A DNA stretch of 64,000 nucleotides. It comes from Bordetella trematum (GTDB lineage: Bacteria > Pseudomonadota > Gammaproteobacteria > Burkholderiales > Burkholderiaceae_B). The notes beneath the pieces are model-generated. The model saw only the letters and a list, made by a program, of their open reading frames with translations. It did not search any database and had not been told where the DNA came from. The position numbers were made by a program, and so were the translations under genes. Every line of letters starts with the position of its first letter. The first letter of the stretch is position 1. Below, in pieces: positions 1-10,909 of this stretch. Where the stretch lies: NCBI RefSeq assembly GCF_900078335.1, contig NZ_FKBR01000019.1:62001-126000 (forward strand), given 5' to 3'.

Positions 1-1113
<1,113 letters not shown>

Positions 1114-1248
1114 TCAGGGGCTCATGCCGGCTAGACGCATGAGCAGGCGCATGCCCAGGGCCAGCAGAGCCAGGCTGGCGACGCTGGCGGCCCAGATCAG
1201 CGCCAGCCAGCCCAGACGGCGCCAGACGGAGGGGGGAGCGTGGCGCAT
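1114..1248 (-). CDS. DUF2474 small membrane subunit of cytochrome bd oxidase (CydX-like)
   Basis: This 44-residue protein starts at an ATG that overlaps the cydB stop (TGATG). Its sequence begins MRHAPPSVWRRLGWLALIWA and continues into one hydrophobic helix of about 20 residues, then a short basic tail. Tiny DUF2474 proteins are known to follow cydAB/cioAB genes and are thought to act like CydX, a single-helix subunit that stabilises the haem pocket of the oxidase. Size, overlap with cydB and the single membrane segment preceded by arginines all fit. A role equal to CydX is inference. Confidence 0.8.
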   Translation of the reverse strand: MRHAPPSVWRRLGWLALIWAASVASLALLALGMRLLMRLAGMSP

Positions 1249-2246
1249 CAGTGGTAGCCCTCACCGGTCTGTACCTTGCCGCGAAAGACGAAGTAGGCCC
1301 AGGCCGAGTACACCAGGATGATGGGGATGATGAGCAGGGCGCCCACCAGGGCAAAGCCCAGGCTCTGGGGCGGTGCGGCCGCGTCCCAGATGGTCAGCGA
1401 GGGCGGGATGATGTGCGGCCAGATGCTGATCACAAAGCCGGAGTAACCCAGAAAGACCAGCAGCAACGCGGCGGCGAAGGGCCCGCCATGCGGCCGGCGT
1501 GCGAGGCTGCGCCACAGGCCGGCGGCCGTGGCCAGCACCAGGATCGGCACCGGCAGGAAGAACCAGAGGTTGGGCAGGCTGAACCAGCGTTGCGCGATGG
1601 CGGGATGCGCCAGCGGCGTCCAGATCGAGGCGATCAGGATGGCCAGCAGCAGGGCCAGGGCGATGGGCCGGGTGGCCCGGATCATCTGGCGCTGCAATGC
1701 GCCGTCGGTCTTGAGGATCAGCCAGGTCGAGCCCAGCAGTGCGTAGCAGACGACCACGCCCGCGCCCGTGAAGACGCTGAAAGGCGTGAGCCAATCCATC
1801 ATGCCGGTCTCGCCCGCGGGGTCCACGCCCTCGATGAAGGCGCCCAGGATGGCGCCCTGGCAGAAGCTCGCCACAAAGGAGCCCAGCATGAAGGCCTTGT
1901 CCCAGAAGGGCTTGTGAGCCTCGTCGGCCTTGAAGCGGAACTCGAACGACACGCCGCGCCAGATCAGGCCGATCAGCATCAGGATGACCGGCGCATAAAA
2001 GGCGCTGAGCAGCACCGCGTAGGCCTTTGGAAAGGCCGCCATCAGGCCTGCGCCACCCAGCACCAGCCAGGTTTCGTTGCCGTCCCAGACCGGGGCGACG
2101 GTGTTGACCATGATGTCGCGATGTTCGCGCGAGGAAATGAAGGGAAACAGGATTCCGATGCCCAGGTCAAAGCCGTCGGCAGTGACATACATCATGATTC
2201 CGAAGCCGATGATGAGGAGCCAGATCAATGGCAGGTCGATGCCCAT
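1248..2246 (-). CDS. cydB: Cytochrome bd ubiquinol oxidase subunit II
   Basis: This 332-residue inner-membrane protein starts MGIDLPLIWLLIIGFGIMMY and has about eight or nine hydrophobic segments. Near residue 55 it carries the hallmark WDGNETWLVLGG followed by AFPKAYA, and further on WRGVSFEFRFK, all typical of CydB/CioB. It forms the quinol oxidase with CydA, reducing oxygen to water without pumping protons. The start was placed at 2246, because an upstream extension would run into cydA, which ends at 2261. Only 14 bases separate the two genes, and the DUF2474 gene overlaps its stop, so the three form one operon. Confidence 0.93.
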   Translation of the reverse strand: MGIDLPLIWLLIIGFGIMMYVTADGFDLGIGILFPFISSREHRDIMVNTVAPVWDGNETWLVLGGAGLMAAFPKAYAVLLSAFYAPVILMLIGLIWRGVSFEFRFKADEAHKPFWDKAFMLGSFVASFCQGAILGAFIEGVDPAGETGMMDWLTPFSVFTGAGVVVCYALLGSTWLILKTDGALQRQMIRATRPIALALLLAILIASIWTPLAHPAIAQRWFSLPNLWFFLPVPILVLATAAGLWRSLARRPHGGPFAAALLLVFLGYSGFVISIWPHIIPPSLTIWDAAAPPQSLGFALVGALLIIPIILVYSAWAYFVFRGKVQTGEGYH

Positions 2247-2260
2247 GGTCGCTTCCTTGT

Positions 2261-3670
2261 TCAGGGTTGGGGCCGGGCCGGCGGCACGCTGTCCATCACG
2301 GACAACGGGCGCGCGGGGCGGTGGTTGAGGGTGTCGTCGGGCGGGTTTTCGGTGGGGTCGGGGCCGCGCGCGATGAGCTTGAAGACGTAGGCGATGCCCG
2401 CCCCGAAGACGGCGGCATACACCGCCAGCAGCACGATCAGCGTGACCGACAGCGTCAGGGCCGAATGGTTGGATACGGCGTCGGCAGTGCGCATCAGTCC
2501 GTAGACCACCCAGGGCTGGCGGCCGATCTCGGTGGTGTACCAGCCGGCCAGCAGGGCGATCAGACCGGACGGCCCCATCAGCAGGGCGAAGCGTTGCAAC
2601 GCACGGGACCGATGGGCGGTGCCGCGCCAGTGCTTCCAGGCGGCCAGCAAGGCCAGCAGCAGCATCAGCATGCCCAGGCCCACCATGATGCGGAAAGTCC
2701 AGAAAACAATCGTGGCGTTGGGCCGGTCGGCGCGCGGGAATGACTTCAGGCCGGGGTACTGGCCGTCCCATTCATGGGTCAGGATGAGGCCGCCCAGGCG
2801 CGGGATCTCGATCTTGTAGCGGGTCATCTCGGCCTGCATGTCGGGCCAGCCGAAGAGAATCAGCGGCACGCCTTCGCCGGGCCGGTTTTCCCAGTGCCCT
2901 TCCATGGCGGCCAGCTTGGCCGGCTGGTGCCGGAGTGTGTTCAGGCCGTGCAGATCGCCCACCAGTACCTGCAGCGGCGCGCTCAACAACAGCGACCACA
3001 GGGCCATCGAGAACATTGTCTTCACCTCGGGGCTGCGCCGCCCGCGCAACAGGTGCCAGGCGCCCGAGGCGGCGACCATCAGCGCGGTGGCGATGAAGGC
3101 GGCCAGCACCATGTGGGCAAGGCGATAGGGAAAGGAGGGGTTGAAGATGATGGCAAGCCAGTCCACCGGCACCACGACCCCATCGATGATCTCGTGGCCC
3201 TGGGGGGTCTGCATCCAGCTGTTCGAGGCCAGGATCCAGGTCGCCGAGATCAGCGTGCCCAGGGCCACCATGACGGTGGAGAAAAAGTGCAGGCGCGGGC
3301 CGACCTTGTTCCAGCCGAACAGCATCACGCCGAGAAAGCCGGCCTCCAGGAAGAAGGCGGTCAGCACCTCGTAGGTCAGCAGCGGGCCGGTGATGCTGCC
3401 GGCGAATTCGGAGTACTGGCTCCAGTTGGTGCCGAACTGGTAGGCCATGACCAGACCGGATACCACGCCCATGCCGAAGTTCACCGCGAAGATGCGCGAC
3501 CAGAAGTGATAGAGCGTCTTGTAGACCGGGTTTCTCTTCCAGAGCCAGAGCCCTTCGAGGGCAGCCAGATAGGCTGCCAGGCCGATGGTGATGGCCGGAA
3601 AGATGATGTGAAAGGTGATGGTGAATCCGAACTGAATGCGGGCGAGTTCGAGAGCGGTCAGATTGAACAT
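2261..3670 (-). CDS. cydA: Cytochrome bd ubiquinol oxidase subunit I, short Q-loop (CioA type)
   Basis: This 469-residue subunit starts MFNLTALELARIQFGFTITF; the next residue is the axial histidine for haem b595. The quinol-site GRQPW motif follows near residue 390. The length is well below the roughly 520 residues of E. coli CydA, because the periplasmic Q-loop after the GLNTLRHQPAK segment is short. Short-loop members include the cyanide-insensitive CioA oxidases of pseudomonads and betaproteobacteria. It catalyses quinol oxidation and oxygen reduction at the inner membrane and serves at low oxygen or under respiratory poisons. In-frame ATGs further upstream exist, but the chosen start matches the family N terminus. 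Confidence 0.92.
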   Translation of the reverse strand: MFNLTALELARIQFGFTITFHIIFPAITIGLAAYLAALEGLWLWKRNPVYKTLYHFWSRIFAVNFGMGVVSGLVMAYQFGTNWSQYSEFAGSITGPLLTYEVLTAFFLEAGFLGVMLFGWNKVGPRLHFFSTVMVALGTLISATWILASNSWMQTPQGHEIIDGVVVPVDWLAIIFNPSFPYRLAHMVLAAFIATALMVAASGAWHLLRGRRSPEVKTMFSMALWSLLLSAPLQVLVGDLHGLNTLRHQPAKLAAMEGHWENRPGEGVPLILFGWPDMQAEMTRYKIEIPRLGGLILTHEWDGQYPGLKSFPRADRPNATIVFWTFRIMVGLGMLMLLLALLAAWKHWRGTAHRSRALQRFALLMGPSGLIALLAGWYTTEIGRQPWVVYGLMRTADAVSNHSALTLSVTLIVLLAVYAAVFGAGIAYVFKLIARGPDPTENPPDDTLNHRPARPLSVMDSVPPARPQP

Positions 3671-4102
3671 GGCAAAGCTACCTGTCAGCGCGAAGCGATG
3701 CATCGCATGGCGACGCCTGGCCGATGCCGGCGAGCGTCCGGGATTGCCGGGGCAGGCGTCACCCTGGAGGCCGGCAATCTTATCCATACAAACTAATAAT
3801 GTATGTTTATTAATAGTGTATGTCTGGAAAAGTATATTGGTTTTTGTATGGATAAAGCAATTCGGAGCCCATGGCAGGCGTCCGCGGGGCCGGCGGTGGC
3901 CCCGGGCATGGACCCGAAGAGCTCGGCGCGGGCCTGTGCCGAGGCGCAGCGCCGGGGCTGATCCTGTCTTTCAGTGGGGCGGGGGGCTTCGTGCCGGGCG
4001 TGGCCGCCCTATCGCGGCCGCACAGACGGGAGTCCGGCCATGCCGGCGTGGTTGGCTACGATCCGGCCGACCGGTGGCGAACGCCCGGTGGCGGCGCGAC
4101 CG
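3671..4102. other. cydA upstream region
   Basis: This 432-base gap lies between the cydA start and the end of the LysR gene; both genes are on the minus strand. The cydA-proximal AT-rich block (about 3780-3860) contrasts strongly with the GC-rich surroundings and must contain the cyd promoter. It holds the 13-bp inverted repeat annotated separately. The rest (about 3860-4102) is GC-rich, and I see no gene or obvious terminator in it. Confidence 0.5.
3780..3855. promoter_or_regulatory. Inverted repeat and AT-rich operator region of the cyd operon
   Basis: TTATCCATACAAA (3780-3792) and TTTGTATGGATAA (3843-3855) are exact inverted copies separated by 50 bases. Inside, CATAC at 3786-3790 pairs with GTATG at 3801-3805. 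The block is the only AT-rich stretch upstream of cydA, so it probably carries the promoter and sites for one regulator bound at two positions. The regulator is unknown, and no FNR/ANR-type TTGAT-N4-ATCAA box was seen. Confidence 0.5.
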
Positions 4103-5014
4103 TCAGGCGATGTTGGGGCGCAGATGCTCCGACTGCGCGGCCTTGGCCAGCAGGAAGTCGACGCAGGTGCGCATGGCGCGGGTCTGGTGGCGGTTGGGCA
4201 GGTAGAGCAGGTAGAGATGCACGCCGAACAGGCTGAGGTGGTAGTCGTTCAGCGCGGTGATCACCTCGCCGTTGTCGAGCTTGTCTTTGACGACATAGTC
4301 GGGCACCAGGCCCAGCCCGAGGTCGGCCAGCACGGCCTGGCGCAGAAAAGGGAAGTTCTCGGAACTGAGCGAGGGTTGCAGCATCAACTCCTGGTGTACG
4401 CCATTGCGCCAGGCGCTCAGGCGCAGATGCTGGCCGACCAGGGCGGTGGTGATCACCGGGCACCTGGTCAGGGCTTCGATGCTCTCGGGCAGACCGTGCC
4501 GCTCGGCATAGCGGCGTGTGGCGCAAAGCACGTAATGCACGTCGCCCATGTGGCGCGCCACCACCGTCTGCGGCGGCTCGTGGGCGACCCGGATGGCGAT
4601 GTCGATGTCATCGCGCAGGTGCTCGGTGCGGTTGACGAACAGCACGTCGAGCTGGATGCCGGGGTAGAGCCGCTTGAACTCGATGAACCAGTCGCTCATC
4701 ACGATCTGGCCATAGCCGCTGGGCACGCTGATGCCCACCCGGCCCTGCATGCCCTGGCCCAGCGAAGCGATGGTGTCGCTGGCGGATTGGGCTTCGTCCT
4801 TGATGATGCGGCCGTGCTCGTACAGGCGCATGCCGATTTCAGTGGGTTCGGCGCGGCGGGTGCTGCGCTTGACCAGCTGGGCGCCCACCGATTTTTCGAG
4901 CTGGCTCAGGTGATAGCTGACATTGGCGCGCGTCATTTTGAGTTTGCGGGCCGCCTGGCTCAGGTTGCCGCAGTCGATGATCTCCACCAGCAAGGTCAGC
5001 GCGTTGAGATCCAT
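4103..5014 (-). CDS. LysR-family regulator divergent from the dicarboxylate-type beta-oxidation operon
   Basis: This 303-residue regulator starts MDLNALTLLVEIIDCGNLSQ and has the LysR winged helix-turn-helix in the first 60 residues (SQAARKLKMTRANVSYHLSQ). An effector domain of the periplasmic-binding-protein type follows, including the DIDIAIRVAHEP segment. It diverges from the fused hydratase/dehydrogenase gene at 5134 across about 120 bases that contain a dyad of LysR type (5041-5057). By family habit it would activate that operon in response to a pathway intermediate and repress its own gene. The inducer is not deducible. Confidence 0.88.
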   Translation of the reverse strand: MDLNALTLLVEIIDCGNLSQAARKLKMTRANVSYHLSQLEKSVGAQLVKRSTRRAEPTEIGMRLYEHGRIIKDEAQSASDTIASLGQGMQGRVGISVPSGYGQIVMSDWFIEFKRLYPGIQLDVLFVNRTEHLRDDIDIAIRVAHEPPQTVVARHMGDVHYVLCATRRYAERHGLPESIEALTRCPVITTALVGQHLRLSAWRNGVHQELMLQPSLSSENFPFLRQAVLADLGLGLVPDYVVKDKLDNGEVITALNDYHLSLFGVHLYLLYLPNRHQTRAMRTCVDFLLAKAAQSEHLRPNIA

Positions 5015-5040
5015 ATCCGTCCCACCACTGCATCAAAATT

Positions 5041-5057
5041 TTTGACAGTCTATCAAA
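5041..5057. promoter_or_regulatory. Candidate LysR box (TTTGA-N7-TCAAA)
   Basis: The dyad TTTGACAGTCTATCAAA lies in the divergent region 27 bases upstream of the LysR start and 77 bases before the operon start. It contains the T-N11-A core typical of LysR recognition sites within a perfect five-base inverted repeat. Its position suits binding by the regulator encoded at 4103-5014. Confidence 0.55.
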
Positions 5058-5133
5058 CACCCCTGTAATTGTTGGAAATCGGCATGGCGGCAACAATCGT
5101 GGCTTGTTGGAAAAGGCCCCAGGAGACATAAGC

Positions 5134-7251
5134 ATGAATAAACAGGCCGAGACCGCCGTCGTGCATTGCCAGCGTGAAGGTGATGTGCTGGTCGTCACGA
5201 TAGATAATCCGCCGGTCAATGCACTGAGCCAGGCGGTGCGCGCCGGACTGTTGAGCGCCATTGAACAGGCCGAGCGCGATGGCACGGTGCGTGCCGTGCT
5301 GCTGCTGGGCGAGGGCCGCGCCTTCATCGCCGGGGCCGACATCCGCGAGTTCGGCAAACCGCCGCTGCCGCCGTCGTTGCCCGAGGTATGCAACCGCATC
5401 GAGGCCTGCAGCAAGCTGGTGGTGGCCGCCATTCATGGTCCGGCGCTGGGCGGCGGGCTGGAGGTGGCCATGTCGGCGCACTATCGCCTGGCGGTGGCAT
5501 CGGCCCGCCTGGGCCTGCCTGAAGTGAATCTGGGCTTGCTGCCGGGAGCCGGCGGCACCCAGCGCGCACCACGCCTGATGGGGGTACGGGCCGCCGCCTC
5601 GCTGATGCTGGGCGGCCAGCCGCTGACGGCGGCCAAGGCGCGCGAGGCCGGCCTGGTGGACGTGCTGGCCGCGAGCGACGAGGTGCGCGCCGAAGGCCTG
5701 ACCTACGTGCAGGAGCTGCTGGCGGCGGGCGCGCCATTGCGCCGTTGCCGGGATCTGGCGATCGCCGAACCGCAGCAGGCGCTGGCCTGGCTGGATACCC
5801 TGGCCGAAGAAACGGCGCGCAAGAGCCGTGGTCTGTTCTCACCCCTGAAAATCGTCGAATGCCTGCGTGCAGCAGTCGAGCTGCCGTTCGAGGACGGCCT
5901 GGCCGCTGAGCGCGCGCGCTTTCTGCAGTGTCTGGACAGCCCGCAGCGGGCGGGTCTGGTGCATGCTTTCTTCGCCGAACGCGAAACCGCCAAAATCCCC
6001 GAGGCGCGTCGCGCCCAGCCGCGCGCGCTGGAGCGTGTGGGGGTCGTCGGCGGCGGCACCATGGGCGCAGGCATCGCCGTGGCGCTGCTGGACGCGGGCC
6101 TGACGGTCACCCTGGTCGAGCGCGATGACGCCTCGCTGGCGCGAGGCCAGGCCAATGTCGAGAAGGTCTATGACCGCCTGATTGCCAAAGGGCGGATGGA
6201 TGAGGCGCGCAAGGCGGCCATTCTGGCCCGCCTGAGCCTGTCGACCGATTATGGGGCGCTGGCCGAGGCCGATCTGGTGATCGAGGCAGTGTTCGAAGAT
6301 CTTGACGTCAAGAAGTCGGTATTCCAGGCCCTGGATCGTCATTGCAAACCGGGTGCGGTGCTTGCCACCAACACCTCCTATCTGGACGTCGACGTCCTGG
6401 CCGATTCCATCTCCCGGCCCCAGGACGTGATCGGGCTGCACTTCTTCAGCCCGGCCAACATCATGCGTCTGCTGGAAGTGGTGGTGCCGGCCAAGGTGGC
6501 CGACGATGTGGTGGTCACTGCCTTCGAGCTGGCCCGCCGCATGAAGAAAACCCCGGTGCGCGCCGGCGTGTGCGATGGCTTCATCGGCAATCGCATGCTG
6601 GCCGTGTACAAGCAGGCCGCCGACTTCATGATCGAGGATGGCGCCAGCCCCTATGAAATCGACGCGGCGGTGCGCGGGTTCGGCTATCCGATGGGGCCGT
6701 TCCAGGTCACCGATCTGGCCGGCGGCGACATCGCCTGGGCCATGCGCAAGCGCCGCAGCGCCACGCGCGACCCGGACATCCGGTACGTCGAGGTGGCCGA
6801 CCGCCTGTGCGAGCGCGGCTGGTTCGGGCAGAAGACCGGGCGCGGCTTCTATCTTTATCCGGAAGGCACGCGCAGCGGCCAGCCCGACCCCGAGGTGCTG
6901 GAGATCGTGCAGGCCGAGCGCGCCCGCAAGGGCGTCACGCCGCGCACCTTCACCCCCGAGGACATCATGCGCCGCTATATGGCGGCCATGGTCAATGAAG
7001 GGGCCCGGGTGCTGGCCGACGGCATCGCCTTGCGGCCGCTGGACATCGACGTGACGCTGGTGGCCGGCTATGGCTTTCCGCGCTGGCGCGGCGGGCCGAT
7101 GAAATGGGCCGATCAGCAGGGGCTGGAGACGGTGCTGGCCGACATCCGCAGCTTTGCTGCCGAGGATCCCAAGTTCTGGACGCCGGCGCCCCTGCTCGAG
7201 AAGCTGGTGGCCGAAGGCCGCGATTTCGACAGTCTGAACCGTAGCGCCTGA
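5134..7251 (+). CDS. Fused enoyl-CoA hydratase / 3-hydroxyacyl-CoA dehydrogenase (FadJ/PimF-like)
   Basis: This 705-residue bifunctional enzyme hydrates a trans-2-enoyl-CoA and oxidises the 3-hydroxyacyl-CoA with NAD. The crotonase half has the oxyanion-hole stretch [12 protein letters not shown] near residue 68 and the [16 protein letters not shown] catalytic loop near 130. The dehydrogenase half starts with [14 protein letters not shown] near residue 302 and has the catalytic [15 protein letters not shown] segment near 435. The ATG at 5134 has AGGAGA eight bases upstream; a longer frame from 5104 lacks this. It is first in a seven-gene operon whose make-up resembles the pimelate operon (pimFABCDE) of Rhodopseudomonas. 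The substrate is inferred, not shown. Confidence 0.9.
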   Translation: MNKQAETAVVHCQREGDVLVVTIDNPPVNALSQAVRAGLLSAIEQAERDGTVRAVLLLGEGRAFIAGADIREFGKPPLPPSLPEVCNRIEACSKLVVAAIHGPALGGGLEVAMSAHYRLAVASARLGLPEVNLGLLPGAGGTQRAPRLMGVRAAASLMLGGQPLTAAKAREAGLVDVLAASDEVRAEGLTYVQELLAAGAPLRRCRDLAIAEPQQALAWLDTLAEETARKSRGLFSPLKIVECLRAAVELPFEDGLAAERARFLQCLDSPQRAGLVHAFFAERETAKIPEARRAQPRALERVGVVGGGTMGAGIAVALLDAGLTVTLVERDDASLARGQANVEKVYDRLIAKGRMDEARKAAILARLSLSTDYGALAEADLVIEAVFEDLDVKKSVFQALDRHCKPGAVLATNTSYLDVDVLADSISRPQDVIGLHFFSPANIMRLLEVVVPAKVADDVVVTAFELARRMKKTPVRAGVCDGFIGNRMLAVYKQAADFMIEDGASPYEIDAAVRGFGYPMGPFQVTDLAGGDIAWAMRKRRSATRDPDIRYVEVADRLCERGWFGQKTGRGFYLYPEGTRSGQPDPEVLEIVQAERARKGVTPRTFTPEDIMRRYMAAMVNEGARVLADGIALRPLDIDVTLVAGYGFPRWRGGPMKWADQQGLETVLADIRSFAAEDPKFWTPAPLLEKLVAEGRDFDSLNRSA

Positions 7252-7334
7252 CCCGGCGCGATCCCGAAGGGGGCAAGCCTGCGGCGCATGGCGCCGGGCG
7301 GGCGGTCCTTCTTCGTCCCTTTCCTGGAGCCATC

Positions 7335-8510
7335 TTGCGTCAAGCCGTCATTGTTTCCACTGCCCGCACGCCGCTGGCGAAGTCGCATCGCGGGGAATTC
7401 AACATCACCCCCGGGCCCACGCTGGCCAGCTTTGCGGTGCGCGCCGCCGTCGAGCGTTCGGGTGTCGATCCGCAGCAGATCGAAGATCTGATCCTGGGCT
7501 GCGGCTTTCCGGAAGGCACGACCGGGCGCAATGTGGCGCGCCAGACCGTGGTCCGTTCGGAACTGCCCCTGTCGATTGGCGGCACGACCGTCAACCGTTA
7601 CTGCGCCTCGGGGCTGCAGGCGCTGGCCTTCGCGGCATCGCGCATTGTGTGCGATGGCGCGCCGGCCATGATCGCCGGCGGAGTGGAAAGCATCTCGGCG
7701 CTGCGCAACCAGGGCGACAGTGGCCGCGATCCCTGGATCGTGGCCCACAAGCCGGCGCTTTATATGGAAATGATCGATACCGCCGACGTCGTGGCGCGTC
7801 GCTATGGCATCACGCGCGAGGCCCAGGACCGCTTTGCCCTGGAAAGCCAGCGCAAGACGGCGCAGGCCCAGGCGGCCGGGCGCTTTGATGAGGAGATCGT
7901 CAGCGTCACCACCGTGATGGCGGTGACCGACCGCCAGAGCGGCGCCGTGAGCGAGCGTGAAGTCACCATCAGCGCCGACGGCTGCAACCGCCCTGACACC
8001 CGTCTGGAGGGCTTGGCCGCGCTGACGCCGGTCAAGGGCGAGGGGGCGTTTGTGACGGCGGGCAATGCCTCGCAGCTCTCCGATGGCGCGAGCGCCAGCG
8101 TGCTGATGGAGGCGCGGCTGGCCGAGCGGCTCGGCTTGCAGCCTCTGGGCGCGCTGCGCGGTTTTGTCGTGGCGGGCTGCGAACCGGACGAGATGGGCAT
8201 CGGGCCGGTGCTGGCCGTGCCCCGCCTGCTGCAGCGCCATGGGCTGACGGTCGAGGATATCGATCTGTGGGAATTGAACGAGGCTTTTGCCTCCCAGGCC
8301 CTGTATTGCCAGGAGCAGCTGGGCATACCGGATGAGCGCCTGAACGTCGACGGTGGCGCCATTTCGGTCGGCCATCCGTTCGGCATGACCGGTGCGCGCC
8401 TGGCCGGGCATCTGCTGCTCGAAGGGCGGCGTCGCAAGGCGCGTCTGGGCGTGGTGACGATGTGCGTGGGCGGTGGCATGGGCGCGGCCGCCTTGTTCGA
8501 GATTTTCTGA
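7335..8510 (+). CDS. Acetyl-CoA acyltransferase (thiolase)
   Basis: This 391-residue thiolase cleaves 3-ketoacyl-CoA to acetyl-CoA and a shortened acyl-CoA. The nucleophile cysteine lies in [15 protein letters not shown] (residue 90). The second active-site stretch [10 protein letters not shown] and the terminal CVGGGMGAA motif with the second catalytic cysteine are intact. The start codon is TTG, chosen because GGAG lies five bases before it and the protein then begins [18 protein letters not shown], as in the family. The 83-base gap after the previous gene contains an eight-base inverted repeat (7252-7259 / 7291-7298) without a T run, so the operon probably continues through it. Confidence 0.92.
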   Translation: MRQAVIVSTARTPLAKSHRGEFNITPGPTLASFAVRAAVERSGVDPQQIEDLILGCGFPEGTTGRNVARQTVVRSELPLSIGGTTVNRYCASGLQALAFAASRIVCDGAPAMIAGGVESISALRNQGDSGRDPWIVAHKPALYMEMIDTADVVARRYGITREAQDRFALESQRKTAQAQAAGRFDEEIVSVTTVMAVTDRQSGAVSEREVTISADGCNRPDTRLEGLAALTPVKGEGAFVTAGNASQLSDGASASVLMEARLAERLGLQPLGALRGFVVAGCEPDEMGIGPVLAVPRLLQRHGLTVEDIDLWELNEAFASQALYCQEQLGIPDERLNVDGGAISVGHPFGMTGARLAGHLLLEGRRRKARLGVVTMCVGGGMGAAALFEIF

Positions 8511-8521
8511 AGGAAGCAATC

Positions 8522-9715
8522 ATGGAACTGCAATTCAGCCCCCAGGAACGGGCCTTCCGGGACGAAGTCCGCGCCTTTCTGCGCGACCGGCTGCCGGCTG
8601 ATCTGGCGCACAAGGTGCGCGCCAACCTGCGCCTGGGCAAGGCCGATCTGGAGCGCTGGCACGCCATTCTCAACGAGCAGGGCTGGCTGGCCGGGCATTG
8701 GCCGCGCGCCTGGGGCGGCCCGGGCTGGGGGGCGATCGAGCAATTCATTTTCGAGCATGAGTGCGCACAGGCCGCCGCGCCGCGCATCCTGCCGTTCGGC
8801 GTCAGCATGCTGGGCCCGGTACTGATCCAGTATGGCAGTCAGGCGCAGAAGGCGCATTGGCTGCCGCGCATTCTCAATGGCCAGGACTGGTGGTGCCAGG
8901 GCTATTCCGAGCCGGGTTCGGGGTCCGATCTGGCTTCGCTCAAGACCACCGCCGTGCGCGAGGGCGACCACTATGTGGTCAATGGCCAGAAGACCTGGAC
9001 CACCCTGGGCCAGCACGCCAACATGATCTTCTGCCTGGTGCGCACCAGCCGTGAAGGCAAGCCGCAGCAGGGCATCAGCTTTCTGCTGATCGACATGCAG
9101 ACGCCCGGGGTGGAGGTGCGCCCCATCATCACGCTGGAAGGAGAGCATGAGGTCAACGAGGTGTTCTTCACCGATGTGAAAGTGCCGGTGGAGAACCTGG
9201 TTGGCGAGGAGAACAAGGGCTGGACCTATGCCAAGTATCTGTTGACCTACGAGCGCACCAACATCGCCGGCGTGGGCTATTCGATGGCGCATCTGGACAA
9301 GCTCAAGGCGGTGGCCGAACGCAGCCTGTGCAATGGCCGACCGCTGGCCGAGGATCCCCTGTTCGCTGCCCGCCTGGCGCGGGTGGAAATCGACCTGCAG
9401 AACATGGAGATCACCAATCTGCGCGTGCTGGCCAGCGTGGCCGCCGGTGGCGCGCCTGGCGTGGAAAGCTCCATGCTCAAGATCCGCGGTTCGGAAATCC
9501 GGCAGGAAATCCTCAGCCTCACCCGTCGCGCCATGGGGGTGTACGCGGCGCCGTTTCTGCCCGAGGCGCTGGAGGAAACGCCGGCCGAGCCCCTGGGCGA
9601 TCCGGCGGCAGCGATGGCGGCGGCCCTGTACTTCAACAGCCGCAAGCTGTCGATCTTCGGCGGCTCCAATGAAATCCAGAAGAACATCATCGCCAAGATG
9701 ATGCTTGGCCTGTAG
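8522..9715 (+). CDS. Acyl-CoA dehydrogenase, large subunit (PimC-like)
   Basis: This 397-residue FAD flavoprotein oxidises acyl-CoA to enoyl-CoA. It starts MELQFSPQERAFRDEVRAFL, has the FAD-contact stretch QGYSEPGSGSDLASLKT near residue 122 and ends FGGSNEIQKNIIAKMMLGL, which is the usual C-terminal signature. The start lies 11 bases after the thiolase stop. It is followed by a second, more divergent dehydrogenase gene, the same pairing as PimC and PimD, which form a two-subunit pimeloyl-CoA dehydrogenase. By analogy the enzyme acts on CoA esters of dicarboxylates or similar polar acids. Confidence 0.88.
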   Translation: MELQFSPQERAFRDEVRAFLRDRLPADLAHKVRANLRLGKADLERWHAILNEQGWLAGHWPRAWGGPGWGAIEQFIFEHECAQAAAPRILPFGVSMLGPVLIQYGSQAQKAHWLPRILNGQDWWCQGYSEPGSGSDLASLKTTAVREGDHYVVNGQKTWTTLGQHANMIFCLVRTSREGKPQQGISFLLIDMQTPGVEVRPIITLEGEHEVNEVFFTDVKVPVENLVGEENKGWTYAKYLLTYERTNIAGVGYSMAHLDKLKAVAERSLCNGRPLAEDPLFAARLARVEIDLQNMEITNLRVLASVAAGGAPGVESSMLKIRGSEIRQEILSLTRRAMGVYAAPFLPEALEETPAEPLGDPAAAMAAALYFNSRKLSIFGGSNEIQKNIIAKMMLGL

Positions 9716-9751
9716 GCCGCAGCCAGGCAATCCAAGTCAGGGAATACGACG

Positions 9752-10909
9752 ATGAATTTCGAACATACCGAAGACCGCCGCATGCTGGCGGACAGCCTGA
9801 ACCGCTTCCTGGCCGGGCAATATCCCATCGAGACGCGTCATGCCATCGCCTACGGCGCGCAGGGTCACAGCCGCGAGGCCTACCGGCAGCTGGCGGACCT
9901 GGGCGTGACCGGCGCGCTGTTTCCCGAAGCCGCAGGCGGGCTGGGCGGGCAGGGTTTTGACGTGAGCGTGATTTTCGAATGCCTGGGGCGGGGACTGTCG
10001 AGCGAGCCGGTGCTGGGGGCGCTGGTCGTCGGCCAGGCGCTGGTGCACAGCGGGGCGTCGGCCCATCAGCCGGTGCTGGAGGCCTTGATCGAGGGGCGAG
10101 CCGTGGCCGCGCTGGCACATGATGAGCCGGGCAGCCACTACGAGCTCAACCGCGTGGCGACCACGGCAGCTCGTGCGGGCGATGGCTGGGTGCTGGATGG
10201 CGCCAAGGCGGTCGTGGCCTTTGGCGACAGCGCCGACTGGCTGCTGGTGTCGGCCCGCAGCGAGGGCGAGCGCTGCGACGAACACGGCATCAGCCTGTTC
10301 CTGGTGCCGGGCGATGCCGCCGGGCTGGGAAAGCGCGCCTACGGCCGCATCGATGGTGGCTACGCGGCCGAGCTGACGTTCTCGAATGTGCGCCTGCCTG
10401 CCAGCGCCTTGCTGGGCGAGGCCGGCGGCGGCCTGTCGCTGTTGCGCCGGGTCTGCGGCTATGGCGTGCTGGCGCTGTGCGCCGAGGCGCTCGGCGCCAT
10501 GGATGTGGTCAAGGACCATACGCTGGAGTATCTGCGCACCCGTCAGCAGTTCGGCGCGCCGATCGGGCGTTTCCAGGCCCTGCAGCATCGCATGGCGGAT
10601 CTGTTGCTGGAGGTCGAGCAGGCGCGTTCGGCGGTGATCCGCGCCGCCGCGGCCATGGATGACGACGATGCCGACGCGCGCGAGCGGGCGTTGGCGGGGG
10701 CCAAGTACAGCATCGGGCGCATTGGCACCCGCGTGGCCGAGGAAAGCATCCAGCTGCACGGCGGCATCGGCATGACCTGGGAGCTGCCGCTGGCGCATTA
10801 CGCCAAGCGACTGGTGATGATCGATCATCAGTTCGGCGATCAGGACCATCACTTGACGCGTTATATGCAGTTGGGGCGTGCCGCCGCCCGCCAGGAGCAG
10901 CCGGCATGA
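9752..10909 (+). CDS. Acyl-CoA dehydrogenase, small subunit (PimD-like)
   Basis: This 385-residue protein has the acyl-CoA dehydrogenase fold: an N-terminal helical domain (MNFEHTEDRRMLADSLNRFL), a middle beta domain with HDEPGSHYELNRVAT, and a C-terminal helical domain with TRQQFGAPIGRFQALQHRMADL and QLHGGIGMTWELPLAHYAKR. The middle domain lacks the usual (S/T)EP-GSD FAD stretch of the partner subunit, which fits the small subunit of a heteromeric enzyme. It lies 36 bases downstream of the large-subunit gene and overlaps the following hydratase gene by ATGA. Confidence 0.86.
   Translation: MNFEHTEDRRMLADSLNRFLAGQYPIETRHAIAYGAQGHSREAYRQLADLGVTGALFPEAAGGLGGQGFDVSVIFECLGRGLSSEPVLGALVVGQALVHSGASAHQPVLEALIEGRAVAALAHDEPGSHYELNRVATTAARAGDGWVLDGAKAVVAFGDSADWLLVSARSEGERCDEHGISLFLVPGDAAGLGKRAYGRIDGGYAAELTFSNVRLPASALLGEAGGGLSLLRRVCGYGVLALCAEALGAMDVVKDHTLEYLRTRQQFGAPIGRFQALQHRMADLLLEVEQARSAVIRAAAAMDDDDADARERALAGAKYSIGRIGTRVAEESIQLHGGIGMTWELPLAHYAKRLVMIDHQFGDQDHHLTRYMQLGRAAARQEQPA

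Noticed and set aside
2774-3796. Plus-strand open frame of 340 codons opposite cydA
   Set aside because: It is antisense to a clear cydA with intact motifs; long reverse frames are common in GC-rich genes, and the product has no recognisable domain.
7252-7298. Inverted repeat CCCGGCGC / GCGCCGGG before the thiolase gene as a terminator
   Set aside because: The loop is 31 bases and there is no T run; the downstream genes clearly continue the same pathway.
7113-9730. Minus-strand frames of 468 and 642 codons opposite the thiolase and acyl-CoA dehydrogenase genes
   Set aside because: They are histidine/arginine/glutamine-rich mirror frames of well-conserved enzymes, with no ribosome sites or domains.
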